DNA of 53,698 nt. Source: CAYUCJ01 sp049282265. GTDB lineage: Bacteria > Desulfobacterota > DSM-4660 > Desulfatiglandales > Desulfatiglandaceae. The notes beneath the pieces are model-generated. The model saw nothing but the letters and a program-made list of their open reading frames with translations, did no database searches and had not been told where the DNA came from. Where the stretch lies: contig JBAPTR010000228.1 of NCBI GenBank assembly GCA_049282265.1, positions 1-53,698 on the forward strand, in the 5' to 3' direction. Each line of letters opens with the position of its first letter. The stretch's first letter is position 1. Position numbers and translations under genes: made by a program. Below, in pieces: positions 32,049-41,308 of this stretch.

Positions 32049-32891
32049 TTGGAAAATCCCTATCTTCCCTATCCGGTTCGTATTGATGATATCACCACCG
32101 AGACAGAGGACCGGAATCTCAAGACCTTCAAATTTGTCTTTCTCAATCCTGAAGATGAAAAGAAATTTGCTTACACACCCGGGCAATTTGCAGAACTTTC
32201 CATCCCCGGCAAGGGGGAAATCCCCATAGGCATCGCATCCTCCCCCACAGAAAAGGGATTCGTGGCCTTTACGGTCAACAAGGTTGGGCTTGTGAGCAGC
32301 CATCTCCACAACATGAAGAAGGGAGATGTGATGGGGATCCGGGGCCCTCTCGGCAACTGGTACCCCTGGGAGGAAATGGAGGGAAAGAATGTGGTCATCA
32401 TCGGTGGCGGGTTTGCCTTCACCACCCTCCGATCGAGCATCATTTACATGATTGAACCGGAAAACAGACCGAAATTCAAAGATATCAGGGTGGTCTATGG
32501 TGCAAGAAACCCGGGTATGCTCCTCTATGGCGACGAACTCGCCGTCTGGGAGCAGCGGGACGATATCGAGATGCACATCACCGTGGACGGGACGGATGAT
32601 CCGGATTGGAAATACAATGTGGGATTCGTGCCCACCATCACCGAGCAGAAAATCACGAGTGCGGACAACAGCATCGCCATTGTGTGCGGCCCCCCGGTCA
32701 TGATCAAGTTCACCCAACCGGTGCTGGAAAAACTGGGCTTTCCGCCGGATCGGATCATCCTTTCCCTTGAAATGCGCATGAAATGCGGCATCGGCATCTG
32801 CGGCCGCTGCAACATCGGTGACAAGTACGTGTGCAAAGACGGCCCGGTCTTTTCCCTGGCAGAGCTGAAAGACCTGCCTCCTGAATATTAG
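32049..32891 (+). CDS. flxA: FlxA-like FAD/NAD-binding oxidoreductase
   Basis: A 280-residue protein of the ferredoxin-NADP reductase/AsrB type: FAD-binding GIASSPTE and GPLGNWYPW, NAD-binding IIGGGFAFTTLRS, and the C-terminal [2Fe-2S] Cys group CGIGICGRCNIGDKYVC. It is the NAD(P)H-oxidising end of FlxABCD. The start is TTG 32049, eight bases after a perfect AAGGAGG; the ATG at 32041 is out of frame. Its stop is three bases from the stop of the convergent isochorismatase-like gene, so it ends the operon. No clear terminator is seen between them. Confidence 0.92.
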   Translation: MENPYLPYPVRIDDITTETEDRNLKTFKFVFLNPEDEKKFAYTPGQFAELSIPGKGEIPIGIASSPTEKGFVAFTVNKVGLVSSHLHNMKKGDVMGIRGPLGNWYPWEEMEGKNVVIIGGGFAFTTLRSSIIYMIEPENRPKFKDIRVVYGARNPGMLLYGDELAVWEQRDDIEMHITVDGTDDPDWKYNVGFVPTITEQKITSADNSIAIVCGPPVMIKFTQPVLEKLGFPPDRIILSLEMRMKCGIGICGRCNIGDKYVCKDGPVFSLAELKDLPPEY

Positions 32892-32894
32892 CCT

Positions 32895-33461
32895 TTATTT
32901 CACCAGGGCAAGGGCTTTCCTGAAGGCAGGCGTCCCTGCCTTTTCCAACAGCTCATAGATGACCGTTTCCGTTGAAGTGATGGTCACACCTGACTGGGCC
33001 ATCCTCTTCAGGGCTACCTCCCGGTTGTGCGGCGCACGGGAAGACACTGCATCACTGACCACATGGACTCTGAATTCAGAAAGCGCACTGAGCGCCGTCT
33101 GAAGGACGCAGATATGGGCCTCGATTCCAGCCAGGATCAACACGCTCCGGCCTGATCCCTTTATCTTCTCCCTGAAAACCTCGGAACCGAAACAATTGAA
33201 ATGATGTTTTGATACGGCCTGAACCTCAGGGATGACACGGCCTACTTCAGGGAGCGTGCCTCCCAGCCTCTCCTGCTCCGTCAACAGGATAGGGACATTG
33301 ATGATCCTTGAAAATCTGGTGAGCCGGATGATGTTTTGGATGACCAGCTCCTTTTCGGAGATAACGGGCACAAGCCGTTCCTGCACATCGATGATGACAA
33401 AAATGGATTGCTCCGGCCTGATCAATGCTGCCGGATCCTGTGAATTCGCATGGTCTCGCAT
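32895..33461 (-). CDS. Isochorismatase-family cysteine hydrolase
   Basis: A protein of 188 residues with the usual Asp (SIFVIIDVQERLV), a mid-sequence FNCFGSEVF segment and the nucleophile region LAGIEAHICVLQTAL, where Cys is catalytic. Family members hydrolyse isochorismate, nicotinamide or small amides; the substrate is not predictable here. ATG 33461 with GGGAGGA before it is the best start. The open frame continues upstream to 33605 but that part is poor and overlaps another fragment. The gene is convergent with flxA and stands alone. Confidence 0.88.
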   Translation of the reverse strand: MRDHANSQDPAALIRPEQSIFVIIDVQERLVPVISEKELVIQNIIRLTRFSRIINVPILLTEQERLGGTLPEVGRVIPEVQAVSKHHFNCFGSEVFREKIKGSGRSVLILAGIEAHICVLQTALSALSEFRVHVVSDAVSSRAPHNREVALKRMAQSGVTITSTETVIYELLEKAGTPAFRKALALVK

Positions 33462-33589
33462 GAGCTTTCCTCCCGGTAATATTTCGGTTTCTTCCTGTTC
33501 GCAGTCCGCCGGACTGCCCGCCGGGCATCCTCCACCAACGGCGCCATCAACTCCAGAACGTGCTTGACAAATCCAGCTTTTTCCTTCAT
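33422..33589 (-). pseudogene. Short fragment, possibly TfoX-like
   Basis: A 55-residue minus-strand frame starts at ATG 33589 and overlaps the isochorismatase start. The first 20 residues (KEKAGFVKHVLELMAPL) look like the start of a TfoX/Sxy-type N-terminal domain, and similarity then stops. It may be a gene remnant. Support is weak. Confidence 0.2.
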
Positions 33590-33628
33590 GACAAATTCGC
33601 GGCATCCTATTAGGAACGAAGATGAACC

Positions 33629-33812
33629 GAACCTGACAATCTTTTTCAAATGCTTTCTAAACACATCGCAGGATATGGACGGAGATTTGGGGTTTATCCC
33701 TGCGACATGGCAGCGCGTAAGGTTTTGGAGGCGTAAACCCCAAATAGCCGTCCATGTAGAAGTGCGTTGCCAAGTGCACTATGAGAAAGCACATGAAAAA
33801 GATTCTCAGATC
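33629..33812 (+). repeat. Double-hairpin palindromic repeat, copy B
   Basis: Outer arms around 33637-33658 (TCTTTTTCAAATGCTTTCT) and 33784-33803; inner arms 33675-33696 and 33734-33755 (AAACCCCAAATAGCCGTCC). Two or three mismatches disturb each stem, so this is a less perfect copy. CCAAGTGCACTATGAGAAAG is on the right. It lies between divergent genes, just before the hairpin repeat at 33877. Confidence 0.8.
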
Positions 33813-33876
33813 CGCTTCCTTGAACTCGTCAAATAAGGCGACTTCGTTGGAAGCCGTCATCATACCCATGGACGGG

Positions 33877-33917
33877 CACGCAAATCAACGGCATGCCGTG
33901 CACCCGTGGATTTGTAA
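33877..33917. repeat. CACGCAAATCAA hairpin repeat, copy 3
   Basis: Arms CACGCAAATCAACGG and CCCGTGGATTTGTAA. The sequence right after it, AAGGAGACCGAAAAT, corresponds to the flank of copy 1 at 16693 and contains the ribosome site of the gene at 33931. Confidence 0.7.
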
Positions 33918-33930
33918 GGAGACCGAAAAT

Positions 33931-34641
33931 ATGCATCTGAAAAGCGTTACACTGTTGTCTGAAAAATATCCGACCGGAGAATTCTACCCTTTTGCGCTTC
34001 CCATTTTCAAGAAAACAAAGGCCATAGCCTTTCCTTCAAACGTAACCTTTTTTATTGGGGAAAACGGAACAGGCAAGTCCACGCTGCTTGAAGCCTTGGC
34101 CCACAAATGCGGGATCCATATCTGGAGAGCGGCCGAAAAGACCCGTTTTAAGAACAATCCCTATGCAGGCCTCCTGTACAGGTACATTGCCGTAGAATGG
34201 ACAGACGGTTATGTGCCTGGGTCTTTTTTCGGCTCCGACACCTTCCGGCACTTTGCTCAGAGTCTTGAAGAATGGGCCGTTTCGGATCCCGGCATGTTGG
34301 ATTATTTCGGCGGGGAATCGCTCATTACCAAATCCCACGGCCAGTCTTTGATGTCCATGTTCAGGACGCGCTACGAGATAAAGGGGCTCTACCTGCTGGA
34401 TGAACCTGAAACGGCGCTCTCACCTAAAAGCCAGTTGGAGTTGCTCAGGATACTGCAGAAACAGGGATCAAGGGGGCACGCTCAATTCATCGTCGCCACC
34501 CACTCCCCTATCCTTCTGGCCTGCCCCGAAGCAGAAATCTACACCTTTGATTCCATCCCCGTCGAAACAATCGCTTACGAAAATACGGAATATTACCGCA
34601 TTTACAAGAGTTTCATGGAGGACAGGCGCCGGTACATCTAA
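33931..34641 (+). CDS. AAA / ABC-type ATPase, function unknown
   Basis: A protein of 236 residues with Walker A FIGENGTGKSTLLEAL (about 39-53), a signature-like SHGQSLM, Walker B GLYLLDEPETALS and the H-loop FIVATHSPILL. This is the short predicted ATP-binding family resembling YhcG/OLD-type or SMC-like heads, but without coiled coil or nuclease domain. The role is unknown; such ATPases occur in stress or phage-defence contexts, though nothing beside it supports that. ATG 33931 with AAGGAG nine bases before it is preferred over ATG 33781, which lies in repeat B. The ribosome site comes from the repeat. Confidence 0.85.
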   Translation: MHLKSVTLLSEKYPTGEFYPFALPIFKKTKAIAFPSNVTFFIGENGTGKSTLLEALAHKCGIHIWRAAEKTRFKNNPYAGLLYRYIAVEWTDGYVPGSFFGSDTFRHFAQSLEEWAVSDPGMLDYFGGESLITKSHGQSLMSMFRTRYEIKGLYLLDEPETALSPKSQLELLRILQKQGSRGHAQFIVATHSPILLACPEAEIYTFDSIPVETIAYENTEYYRIYKSFMEDRRRYI

Positions 34642-34773
34642 GCGCGTCGAGGTCATTTTTCAAGCCCAACGCATTAGATATGGGGCTATCCGCTGTCGCA
34701 GCAGATTATTGGTGAACCGGTTGCAGCATGTTGTCAGCCCTGAGTTCCCAGATGGTAATCTGGCCCGCTGTTT

Positions 34774-34802
34774 TTGACAATTGGCAGATTCTCTGATAGT
34801 AT
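34774..34802 (+). promoter_or_regulatory. Sigma-70-type promoter of the phospholipid-nudix-AsmA operon
   Basis: TTGACA (34774-34779), 17-base spacer, TAGTAT (34797-34802). The next gene starts at 34861. The 220-base gap before it has no ORF. Confidence 0.75.
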
Positions 34803-34860
34803 ATTTATTTGGGGGGACTTGGAAATGATGGTGAGCACTGCGAGGTAGGGTCATTCCCAA

Positions 34861-35541
34861 ATGGCTGAATTCTCATTTCTCAGTAGCAGGAATCGGGAAC
34901 GGTTCCTGACGTTGACAAGGCCGGCAGCCGATTTCCTTGCACGTCTTCATGTTCATCCCAACACCCTTTCCCTCTTGGGCCTGGTCCTTAGCGGACTGGC
35001 GGCGATTCTCTATGGCACGGGCTCTTTTTTCTGGGCCGCGTGGATCGTTGTGCTGGCCGGCACATGCGACGTTCTTGACGGAGAGATTGCGCGCCTGACA
35101 GGGAAAACTTCCCGTTTTGGCGCCTTTTTCGACAGCAGTCTCGACCGTTTCTCGGAAATCATCATTTTCCTGGGCCTGGCCTGGTATTTTTCGGGAGGCC
35201 AATTGTCTCCTTTGCTGAGAGGCTTGGGAACCGCCGGCACCCTGAGCCCCATTGCTGTGCTCTTCATTATACTGGCCATCGGTGGATCTTTCATGGTGAG
35301 CTACACCAGGGCCCGGGCAGAAGGCCTCGGACTGGAATGCAAGGTGGGATTCATGCAGCGCCCCGAGAGGATCACGCTCCTGGTCATCGGGTCGCTCCTG
35401 GGATCCATACCGGATCTGGGGTTGTTTCTGATGAAGCTTACCCTCTTCCTGCTGGCGCTCCTCTCCAATTTTACAGCCCTCCAGAGGATCCTTCATGTGA
35501 AAAAACAGCTCTCCAAGGAGACGGAACCCGGTGAAAGATAG
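34861..35541 (+). CDS. CDP-alcohol phosphatidyltransferase
   Basis: A 226-residue integral membrane enzyme with the complete family motif D-x2-DG-x2-AR-x8-G-x3-D-x3-D (seen as DVLDGEIAR, then FGAFFDSSLDR, around residues 70-96). It transfers a phosphatidyl group from CDP-diacylglycerol to an alcohol, or makes an inositol phosphate-type lipid precursor. About five or six membrane segments are visible (for example LSLLGLVLSGLAAILYG, IAVLFIILAIGGSFMV). The alcohol acceptor is not predictable. Its end overlaps the Nudix gene by 11 bases. Start ATG 34861 follows a promoter but has a weak ribosome site (GTAGGG). Confidence 0.9.
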   Translation: MAEFSFLSSRNRERFLTLTRPAADFLARLHVHPNTLSLLGLVLSGLAAILYGTGSFFWAAWIVVLAGTCDVLDGEIARLTGKTSRFGAFFDSSLDRFSEIIIFLGLAWYFSGGQLSPLLRGLGTAGTLSPIAVLFIILAIGGSFMVSYTRARAEGLGLECKVGFMQRPERITLLVIGSLLGSIPDLGLFLMKLTLFLLALLSNFTALQRILHVKKQLSKETEPGER

Positions 35542-35980
35542 CCTCATTTGCCCCCATTGCGGCCATAGGGTGGAAAGGTACCGCAACCCCTTCCCTACGG
35601 TTGATATCATCATAGAAATGGAAAAAGGGGGAATTGTTCTCATAAGCCGGAAAAACCCTCCGCACGGGTGGGCGATCCCGGGCGGTTTCATCGATTACGG
35701 GGAATCCCTGGAATCCGCCGCACGCCGTGAAGCAAAGGAAGAAACATCGCTAAGTGTCGAACTTCTTTACCAGTTGGGGTCCTATTCAGACCCCTCCAGG
35801 GATCCCAGGCACCATACCATCTCCGTGGTCTTCGTGGCCTCGGCCGAGGGACCCCCCCGGGCCGGTGATGATGCGCTGGAAGTCGGTATTTTTAGTCGGC
35901 ATACCCTCCCCACGCCGCTCGCCTTTGATCACGAACAAATTCTGGAAGACTATTTCAGGCAATGTCCGAGAAACGGCTAA
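35531..35980 (+). CDS. Nudix hydrolase with zinc-ribbon start
   Basis: A 149-residue protein. It begins with a small CPHCG knuckle, then the Nudix box GGFIDYGESLESAARREA, with the KEET end of the box, around 50-72. Nudix enzymes split nucleoside diphosphates linked to other groups; the family with an N-terminal zinc knuckle includes NADH pyrophosphatase-like and ADP-ribose-type enzymes. GTG 35531 with AAGGAG nine bases before it is the start and lies inside the previous gene. The end overlaps the AsmA-like gene by 19 bases, so the three genes are translationally linked. Confidence 0.88.
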   Translation: MKDSLICPHCGHRVERYRNPFPTVDIIIEMEKGGIVLISRKNPPHGWAIPGGFIDYGESLESAARREAKEETSLSVELLYQLGSYSDPSRDPRHHTISVVFVASAEGPPRAGDDALEVGIFSRHTLPTPLAFDHEQILEDYFRQCPRNG

Positions 35981-38900
35981 GGTCCTTTCTATTCCCGGCA
36001 GTCTTGCTTTTTCTGCTGTTCTGCGCGTGTTTTCTCTTCGTCAACGACCTCATCCAGAGGCCGGACGTGCAACGCTTTCTCGTCAGGAAGATTTCAGAGG
36101 CCGCAGGCTTTCATATCAAGGTAGACAGCTTTGATATCAATCTCCTTAGAGGATTCGGAATCACCGCCCACGGTCTCTCAGCAACTTCCGATGACCGAAA
36201 GGACTCCCTCACGGCTTCGAGGGCAGGAATCGGCCTTGACGCCAAAGCGCTTCTAAGAGGTCATATCATACCCACCAACCTTTCCTTGGACAATCCGATT
36301 ATCGTGATGTCCCCCAAAAGGGCTGAAAAGAAAACAGAAGGGGGCGTGGGGCAGACTCTGGTGAATGCCTTCATATGGAATGCCGGTGTCCTTCGTTCCG
36401 TCAACATCCTGGGGGGGCAGGTGAAGGTTAAGGGTTGGCCTTATCATCTCAAGGAACTCACCCTGCACATGGGCGTCCGAAAAGATGAGGGTAGCGGTCG
36501 CTATTTCGGTCTCAGATGCAGGTTAGGTTTTCAAGGCCGGTATCTGCCTTTGAGCCTTCAGGGGACACTTCAAAGGGCGATCGACGGGAACAGGCTCCTG
36601 GCTGACATTTCCTGCCAGAGCGGCACGGTGCCCGCTTCATGGGTTCCATGGCCCCGTTTTGTGGCTTTTTCCGGGGGAACATTAGGTGTGAAGCTCCATG
36701 TCAAGGGTACTTTGGGAGGGACGCTTTCAGCTGAAGGCGACTTGAACGGCCGGGATCTTCATTTCACGATTTTACGAGGATCAAGGCGCAAGACCTATGA
36801 TCTTGCCTCACTGCCCATGGCTTTCACGGCAAGTCTCGACAACAAAAAAACCTTCCGAATCCGCATACCCGGCGTGAAGCTCTACAAGACCTCCCTGGCC
36901 GCACAGATTGCAATCGATACAAAGGATCAGCAATCGCCCCGCCTGGACCTCTCAATCACCAGTCCTTTCATGCCCCTTAAAACGTTCAAGACCGTTTTTC
37001 CCACGTCCCTTGTCCCTGAGTGGATAGAAAAGGGGCTCTTTCCTCGCCTGGCCGACGGAGAGGTCAAAACACAGCTTTTCCGTCTGGAGGGAACAATGGA
37101 TGAAATTTCCCATTTGGGCCGGCCTGGAAACTTTCATGCCCTTTCCATGAAGGTGGTCTGGCGGGGGCTGAAGGCCCTGGAACATGTGGTTCCCTTGCCT
37201 TTCGAGACGATTTCAGGGGAGATGGAGATCAAGGAGAACCATCTCCTCATTTCCCGTCTCAAGGGCCGATTCGGCCATTCAGAAGTACATAAAGGGACCC
37301 TGGAGGTCCATCCGCTGGCCGGAGGGCCGCACCGTTACGACGTTGGTCTTGACGGAGATTTTTTCTTTGAGGACCTCCTCACCTTGAAGAGCCTCCCCTG
37401 GACACCCAATTCTACAAGAGAAATGCTTGCGGGACTTCAGGGCTCTTCAGGACCCGTCTCCGCCAGTGTGAAGCTTTTCAGAAAACCGGGAGGTTCAGCC
37501 TTTCACGCGCGTGAGGCTTTATTGCATCTCGGTGCGTGTTCCATTGTCCATGAGGGCCTCTTCTTCCCCCTTACGGTCAAACTTGGGGAGATCAAAATAG
37601 CAAAATCGGGGCCCGTGCGTTTCAGTGGGAACGGCACGTGGGGCCGTTCCGAGCTGCAGATTGCAGGGATGTCGGAGCAATCTGGGGCCAGGGGTTACGC
37701 AAAAGTCACCGGCAACATCGACCTCGATGAGCTAGCAGCGGAGGTAACCAAGAGAAAAGAATGGGATGTACATCTGGGAAAACCCGCTTCCTGTAACGTG
37801 AACATCAAGAAAGAGGGAAGCTCCTGGTCCTTCAACGGCACACTTGACATGGAAAAGGGTACCGGGTTGATGGTCGGCCCCCTTTCCATCGGCTCGCCGA
37901 ATAAAAAAAACGCCCTATTCATTGACGCAACCTACCTTCCCGGTAAAGCCTTCATCTTTCGAAATTTCAATGGAGAATTCGGCAGATCCGTATTTGCGGC
38001 TTCGGGGAATGTGGATTTTTCCAAACAAAGATCGTTGAAGGTGGATGTGAGCACACCCGGTCTGTTTCTCAAAGACCTGGGCATTCGTCTCGGCAGAAAG
38101 GGACCCTCACTCGAGGGATTGATCCTGGGAAAAATCGTGGCATCGATACCTTTGAATGATCCCCTCTCCTCCGAGATAACCGGAAAACTGGAAGCGCGTC
38201 ATCTCCACCTACCCCTGATAGGACTGCCCCACCCCCTGCGGGAGGGTCGATTCAAGGCCATTTTTTCCGGGAAAGAAATATCCATCCCCTCCCTCGGGTT
38301 CAAAGTCGGAAAAAGCTCTGTTGAGATTCGCGGGAAGCTGACCGGGCGCGAACCCCTTCAGGGGAATCTATTGCTCCAATCCGCTTACCTGGACACGGCG
38401 GATTTCTATGGAAAACGCGCCGGCAGGTCGGAAAAAAGCCCGGAGGCCATCTGGCGGTACCTTCAGCAGGAAAAAACGGACCTGGCGGTATCCGTCAAGG
38501 TTTCTCAAGCCCATTGGCGGAAAATGAAATTCGGACCCGTTACGGGTCAGTGTGCCTTTCAGGGGGGAGATTTTCACCTCAAATCCAGCACGGTCAGAAT
38601 GAAGCATGGTACCTTGACAACGGCCGGGGACATCATCAAAAAGGACGGAAATCAGATCACCCTGTTGAGCCACATCAGGCTCTTTCGACAACCGGTTCAG
38701 GAACTCATCGGAAATTTTTCAGATAAGCCATCGTTTATCGAGGGTCGTTTGAGTACCGACATCCTCCTTTCCGCCAAGGGCAAGGACAAGGCTTCACTGG
38801 TCGCGGGCCTGGACGGTAAGGGGAAAATGCTGATTGAGAAGGGCAAGATCCTCAAGTCAAACGTGCTCATCCAGGTAATGGATTTCCTGAGCCTTCAAAA

Positions 38901-39339
38901 AATCTTTCGCCACCCGCCGCCAGATCTATCCAAAAAGGGATTCTACTTCGACAACATCGGCTGCGATTTCGTGATCAAGAGGGGCCTGTTGAATACCGAA
39001 AACCTGGTCATGAAGAGCCCGGTCTTCAATGCCGCTATACGGGGAAGGCTGGACCTGACCAGTTCGAAGATCAAAGCCGACCTGCATGTCCAGCCCCTGG
39101 TAACCATGGACTCCCTTGTGAGCAAGATCCCCATCGTGGGCTATATTCTGACGGGCAAGGACAAGTCACTGCTGGTGTATTATTTCAGAGTGAAGGGCCC
39201 CATTGCATCACCTGAAGTCATTTATGTGCCGCTCAAGCATTGGGGAAACAGCATCATGGGGTATGTGACGCGTGCCTTTCTGACCCCCCCGCGCCTCTTT
39301 GAAAAACTCAGGAAACTGCTTAAGCCTCCTGAAAATTAA
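35962..39339 (+). CDS. AsmA-like large envelope protein
   Basis: A 1125-residue protein with one N-terminal membrane segment (SFLFPAVLLFLLFCACFLFV, about 5-24) and a very long, repetitive beta-rich periplasmic part, as in the AsmA/YhdP/TamB class. The C-terminal portion (GRLDLTSSKIKADLHVQPL, TGKDKSLLVYYFRVKGPI) is the AsmA-like C-terminal domain. Relatives form bridge-like grooves that move phospholipid between the membranes of Gram-negative bacteria. Location next to a phospholipid synthase fits that. Start ATG 35962 lies within the Nudix gene. Length is in the range of YhdP-type proteins. Confidence 0.85.
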   Translation: MSEKRLRSFLFPAVLLFLLFCACFLFVNDLIQRPDVQRFLVRKISEAAGFHIKVDSFDINLLRGFGITAHGLSATSDDRKDSLTASRAGIGLDAKALLRGHIIPTNLSLDNPIIVMSPKRAEKKTEGGVGQTLVNAFIWNAGVLRSVNILGGQVKVKGWPYHLKELTLHMGVRKDEGSGRYFGLRCRLGFQGRYLPLSLQGTLQRAIDGNRLLADISCQSGTVPASWVPWPRFVAFSGGTLGVKLHVKGTLGGTLSAEGDLNGRDLHFTILRGSRRKTYDLASLPMAFTASLDNKKTFRIRIPGVKLYKTSLAAQIAIDTKDQQSPRLDLSITSPFMPLKTFKTVFPTSLVPEWIEKGLFPRLADGEVKTQLFRLEGTMDEISHLGRPGNFHALSMKVVWRGLKALEHVVPLPFETISGEMEIKENHLLISRLKGRFGHSEVHKGTLEVHPLAGGPHRYDVGLDGDFFFEDLLTLKSLPWTPNSTREMLAGLQGSSGPVSASVKLFRKPGGSAFHAREALLHLGACSIVHEGLFFPLTVKLGEIKIAKSGPVRFSGNGTWGRSELQIAGMSEQSGARGYAKVTGNIDLDELAAEVTKRKEWDVHLGKPASCNVNIKKEGSSWSFNGTLDMEKGTGLMVGPLSIGSPNKKNALFIDATYLPGKAFIFRNFNGEFGRSVFAASGNVDFSKQRSLKVDVSTPGLFLKDLGIRLGRKGPSLEGLILGKIVASIPLNDPLSSEITGKLEARHLHLPLIGLPHPLREGRFKAIFSGKEISIPSLGFKVGKSSVEIRGKLTGREPLQGNLLLQSAYLDTADFYGKRAGRSEKSPEAIWRYLQQEKTDLAVSVKVSQAHWRKMKFGPVTGQCAFQGGDFHLKSSTVRMKHGTLTTAGDIIKKDGNQITLLSHIRLFRQPVQELIGNFSDKPSFIEGRLSTDILLSAKGKDKASLVAGLDGKGKMLIEKGKILKSNVLIQVMDFLSLQKIFRHPPPDLSKKGFYFDNIGCDFVIKRGLLNTENLVMKSPVFNAAIRGRLDLTSSKIKADLHVQPLVTMDSLVSKIPIVGYILTGKDKSLLVYYFRVKGPIASPEVIYVPLKHWGNSIMGYVTRAFLTPPRLFEKLRKLLKPPEN

Positions 39340-39463
39340 GTGACTGAGTGGCCCGGTATGCTGGTTGATAATTTTTCAAAGTCATGATAGGCTCGGGTTT
39401 AACAAATGTGGCCACGTCCGTGCTGAGGCAGAGACGCGACCTCTGGCCAAAAGGAAAACAACC

Positions 39464-41308
39464 ATGCCCAAGCAGAATATTCTGGATATCTTCAAGAAGC
39501 GCACCCGGCACCCGTTCAGACCAAGGGCCTCGGATATCATTGCCCGGCTTTTCCCGGCCTTTGAACACTACAAATGCCCCGGTGAATCTCTCCTGGCCGG
39601 TTCCGCAGAAATTCTTGACAAAAACGTGACCGTTGTCGCACAGCAGAAGCCGACACCACAGGATCTCAAAACCCATGCGGACCTCAAGAAATTGAACTAC
39701 GGAATGCTCACGTCGGATGATCACTCATTCATCCTGAGCATCATGGAAAAGCTGCAGTCCGAGGATCTTGAAAATAGCTACCTTTTCACCATCATCGACA
39801 CCTATGGCGCCGATATCTCCATGTATTCAGCCCAGAGGTTTCAGGCATTCTTCATAGCCCAGCTCATAGGCGCCTTCCTGACCATTCCCGTCCGCACCAT
39901 ATCCCTCATTCTAGGGGAGGGCGGCAGCGGAGGTGCCCTTGCCATTCAGATGACCGACATTCGTGGCCAGATGGACGACGCCCTGTATGCCACGGCACCC
40001 CCTGAGAGCATGGCATCCATCGTCTTCAGAGACCCGGAGAGGATAGAGGACGCCCTGGCTATCCTCAAGCCGACGGCCAGGGAATTGAGGCATCTGGGGG
40101 TGGTGAACCGCATCATACCGTCCCCGGAAAACGTAACGGACAGCGCGGAGATGGCGGAAAACATAAGCCAGTTCTTGACCAGGGCGATCAAGGACCTTTC
40201 CAAATCCCGAATAGACAAGCTCATCAAGAAGCGGGAAATAACGGCAAAACAATATGGCCTTTCAAAGAAAAGCGGTCCCCTCTTCGATATCAAACGGTAC
40301 TTCGAGAAACCCATCAAGAAGGCCTTTAGAAAGCCGCCGCCGGACATCAAGATCGTCCATTACTCGAGCCCGATAGAAGTGGATGAAAACTACGGCGACA
40401 TCCAGCCCAAAGAAGATGCCACTGAATACCTGCAATGTGGGGCCAGCCGCGGCGGCAAGAAACAGGGAGGATGCGGCAAACTGATCCCCCTCCAGAGCTT
40501 CCTGGACAATTTCAACGTCTGCCCGGAATGCGGCTATTCCTACATCCTCGGAGCAACGGGGTGGATCGACTGCCTGGCCGACAGGGGATCGTTCAATGAA
40601 CTCTATCGAAACCTGACTGTCGACCAATTGCTCGAAGAAGACAGTTTCACGAGTCACTATGAGCAGTTCCTGGCCAAACAGAAGGGGCGATCCCCTTTCA
40701 ACGAGTCGCTGGTGGTCGGCAGCGCTCGAATCCATGGCTTCCAGGCCGTCATGGCCATCAGTGATTTTTACTTTTGCGGCGGGTCCATGGGAGTGGTCTT
40801 CGGTGAGAAATTCAGGAGGGCAGTGGATTATGCCATTCAGGAGAACCTGCCTTTCATCAGCCTTTGCTGCTCAGGGGGGGCCAGGCTCTATGAGGGTATT
40901 TCGGCCCTTATGCAGATGGTCAAGACCATAGAATCCGTCAATCGCCTGAAACGACACGGCCTCCCCTACATCTCCATCCTGTCAGACCCATCCACGGGCG
41001 GTGCCATCGCCAGTTACGCGGCCCTGGGCGACATCGTCATCGCCGAGCCCGGAGCGCTGGTCATCTTTGCCGGACCGCGGGTCATGCAGTCCAGGGGCTT
41101 CGAGGTGGATGAAAAGCTCGTTCGATCGGATTCCCTTTACAAGATTTCAGGGGACATCTATGACCAGTTGGGTTACTACCATGACATACGTGGCATACAG
41201 GAAATCTGCCAGAGAAAAGACATGAAGCGCTGTGTGACAAAGTATCTGGAATTCACCGGGCGAATCATCCGTAAACCGAAAAGGAAACCGAAAAAAAAAG
41301 GGCCTTAA
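39464..41308 (+). CDS. Fused acetyl-CoA carboxylase carboxyltransferase (AccA-AccD)
   Basis: A protein of 614 residues combining both carboxyltransferase halves: an alpha-type half first (LGEGGSGGALAIQMTD; ARELRHLGVVNRII), then a zinc ribbon (C..GGCGKLI..CPECGYSYILGA) and a beta-type half (LCCSGGARLYEGISALMQM, SDPSTGGAIASYAALGD). It transfers carboxyl from biotin to acetyl-CoA to give malonyl-CoA for fatty acid synthesis. The zinc ribbon is unusual: the first Cys pair is spread out by a Gly/Lys-rich insertion. ATG 39464 with AAGGA before it is preferred; the frame stays open to 39365. The fused gene is typical of several Desulfobacterota. Confidence 0.93.
   Translation: MPKQNILDIFKKRTRHPFRPRASDIIARLFPAFEHYKCPGESLLAGSAEILDKNVTVVAQQKPTPQDLKTHADLKKLNYGMLTSDDHSFILSIMEKLQSEDLENSYLFTIIDTYGADISMYSAQRFQAFFIAQLIGAFLTIPVRTISLILGEGGSGGALAIQMTDIRGQMDDALYATAPPESMASIVFRDPERIEDALAILKPTARELRHLGVVNRIIPSPENVTDSAEMAENISQFLTRAIKDLSKSRIDKLIKKREITAKQYGLSKKSGPLFDIKRYFEKPIKKAFRKPPPDIKIVHYSSPIEVDENYGDIQPKEDATEYLQCGASRGGKKQGGCGKLIPLQSFLDNFNVCPECGYSYILGATGWIDCLADRGSFNELYRNLTVDQLLEEDSFTSHYEQFLAKQKGRSPFNESLVVGSARIHGFQAVMAISDFYFCGGSMGVVFGEKFRRAVDYAIQENLPFISLCCSGGARLYEGISALMQMVKTIESVNRLKRHGLPYISILSDPSTGGAIASYAALGDIVIAEPGALVIFAGPRVMQSRGFEVDEKLVRSDSLYKISGDIYDQLGYYHDIRGIQEICQRKDMKRCVTKYLEFTGRIIRKPKRKPKKKGP

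Noticed and set aside
31188..32717. Long minus-strand open frame (about 509 codons) opposite flxB and flxA
   Set aside because: Same reason: FlxB and FlxA motifs on the plus strand are unmistakable, and the antisense frame shows none.
33781..33930. Longer N-terminus of the AAA ATPase starting at ATG 33781
   Set aside because: That stretch lies in repeat B and the hairpin repeat and is not family-like; ATG 33931 has its own ribosome site.
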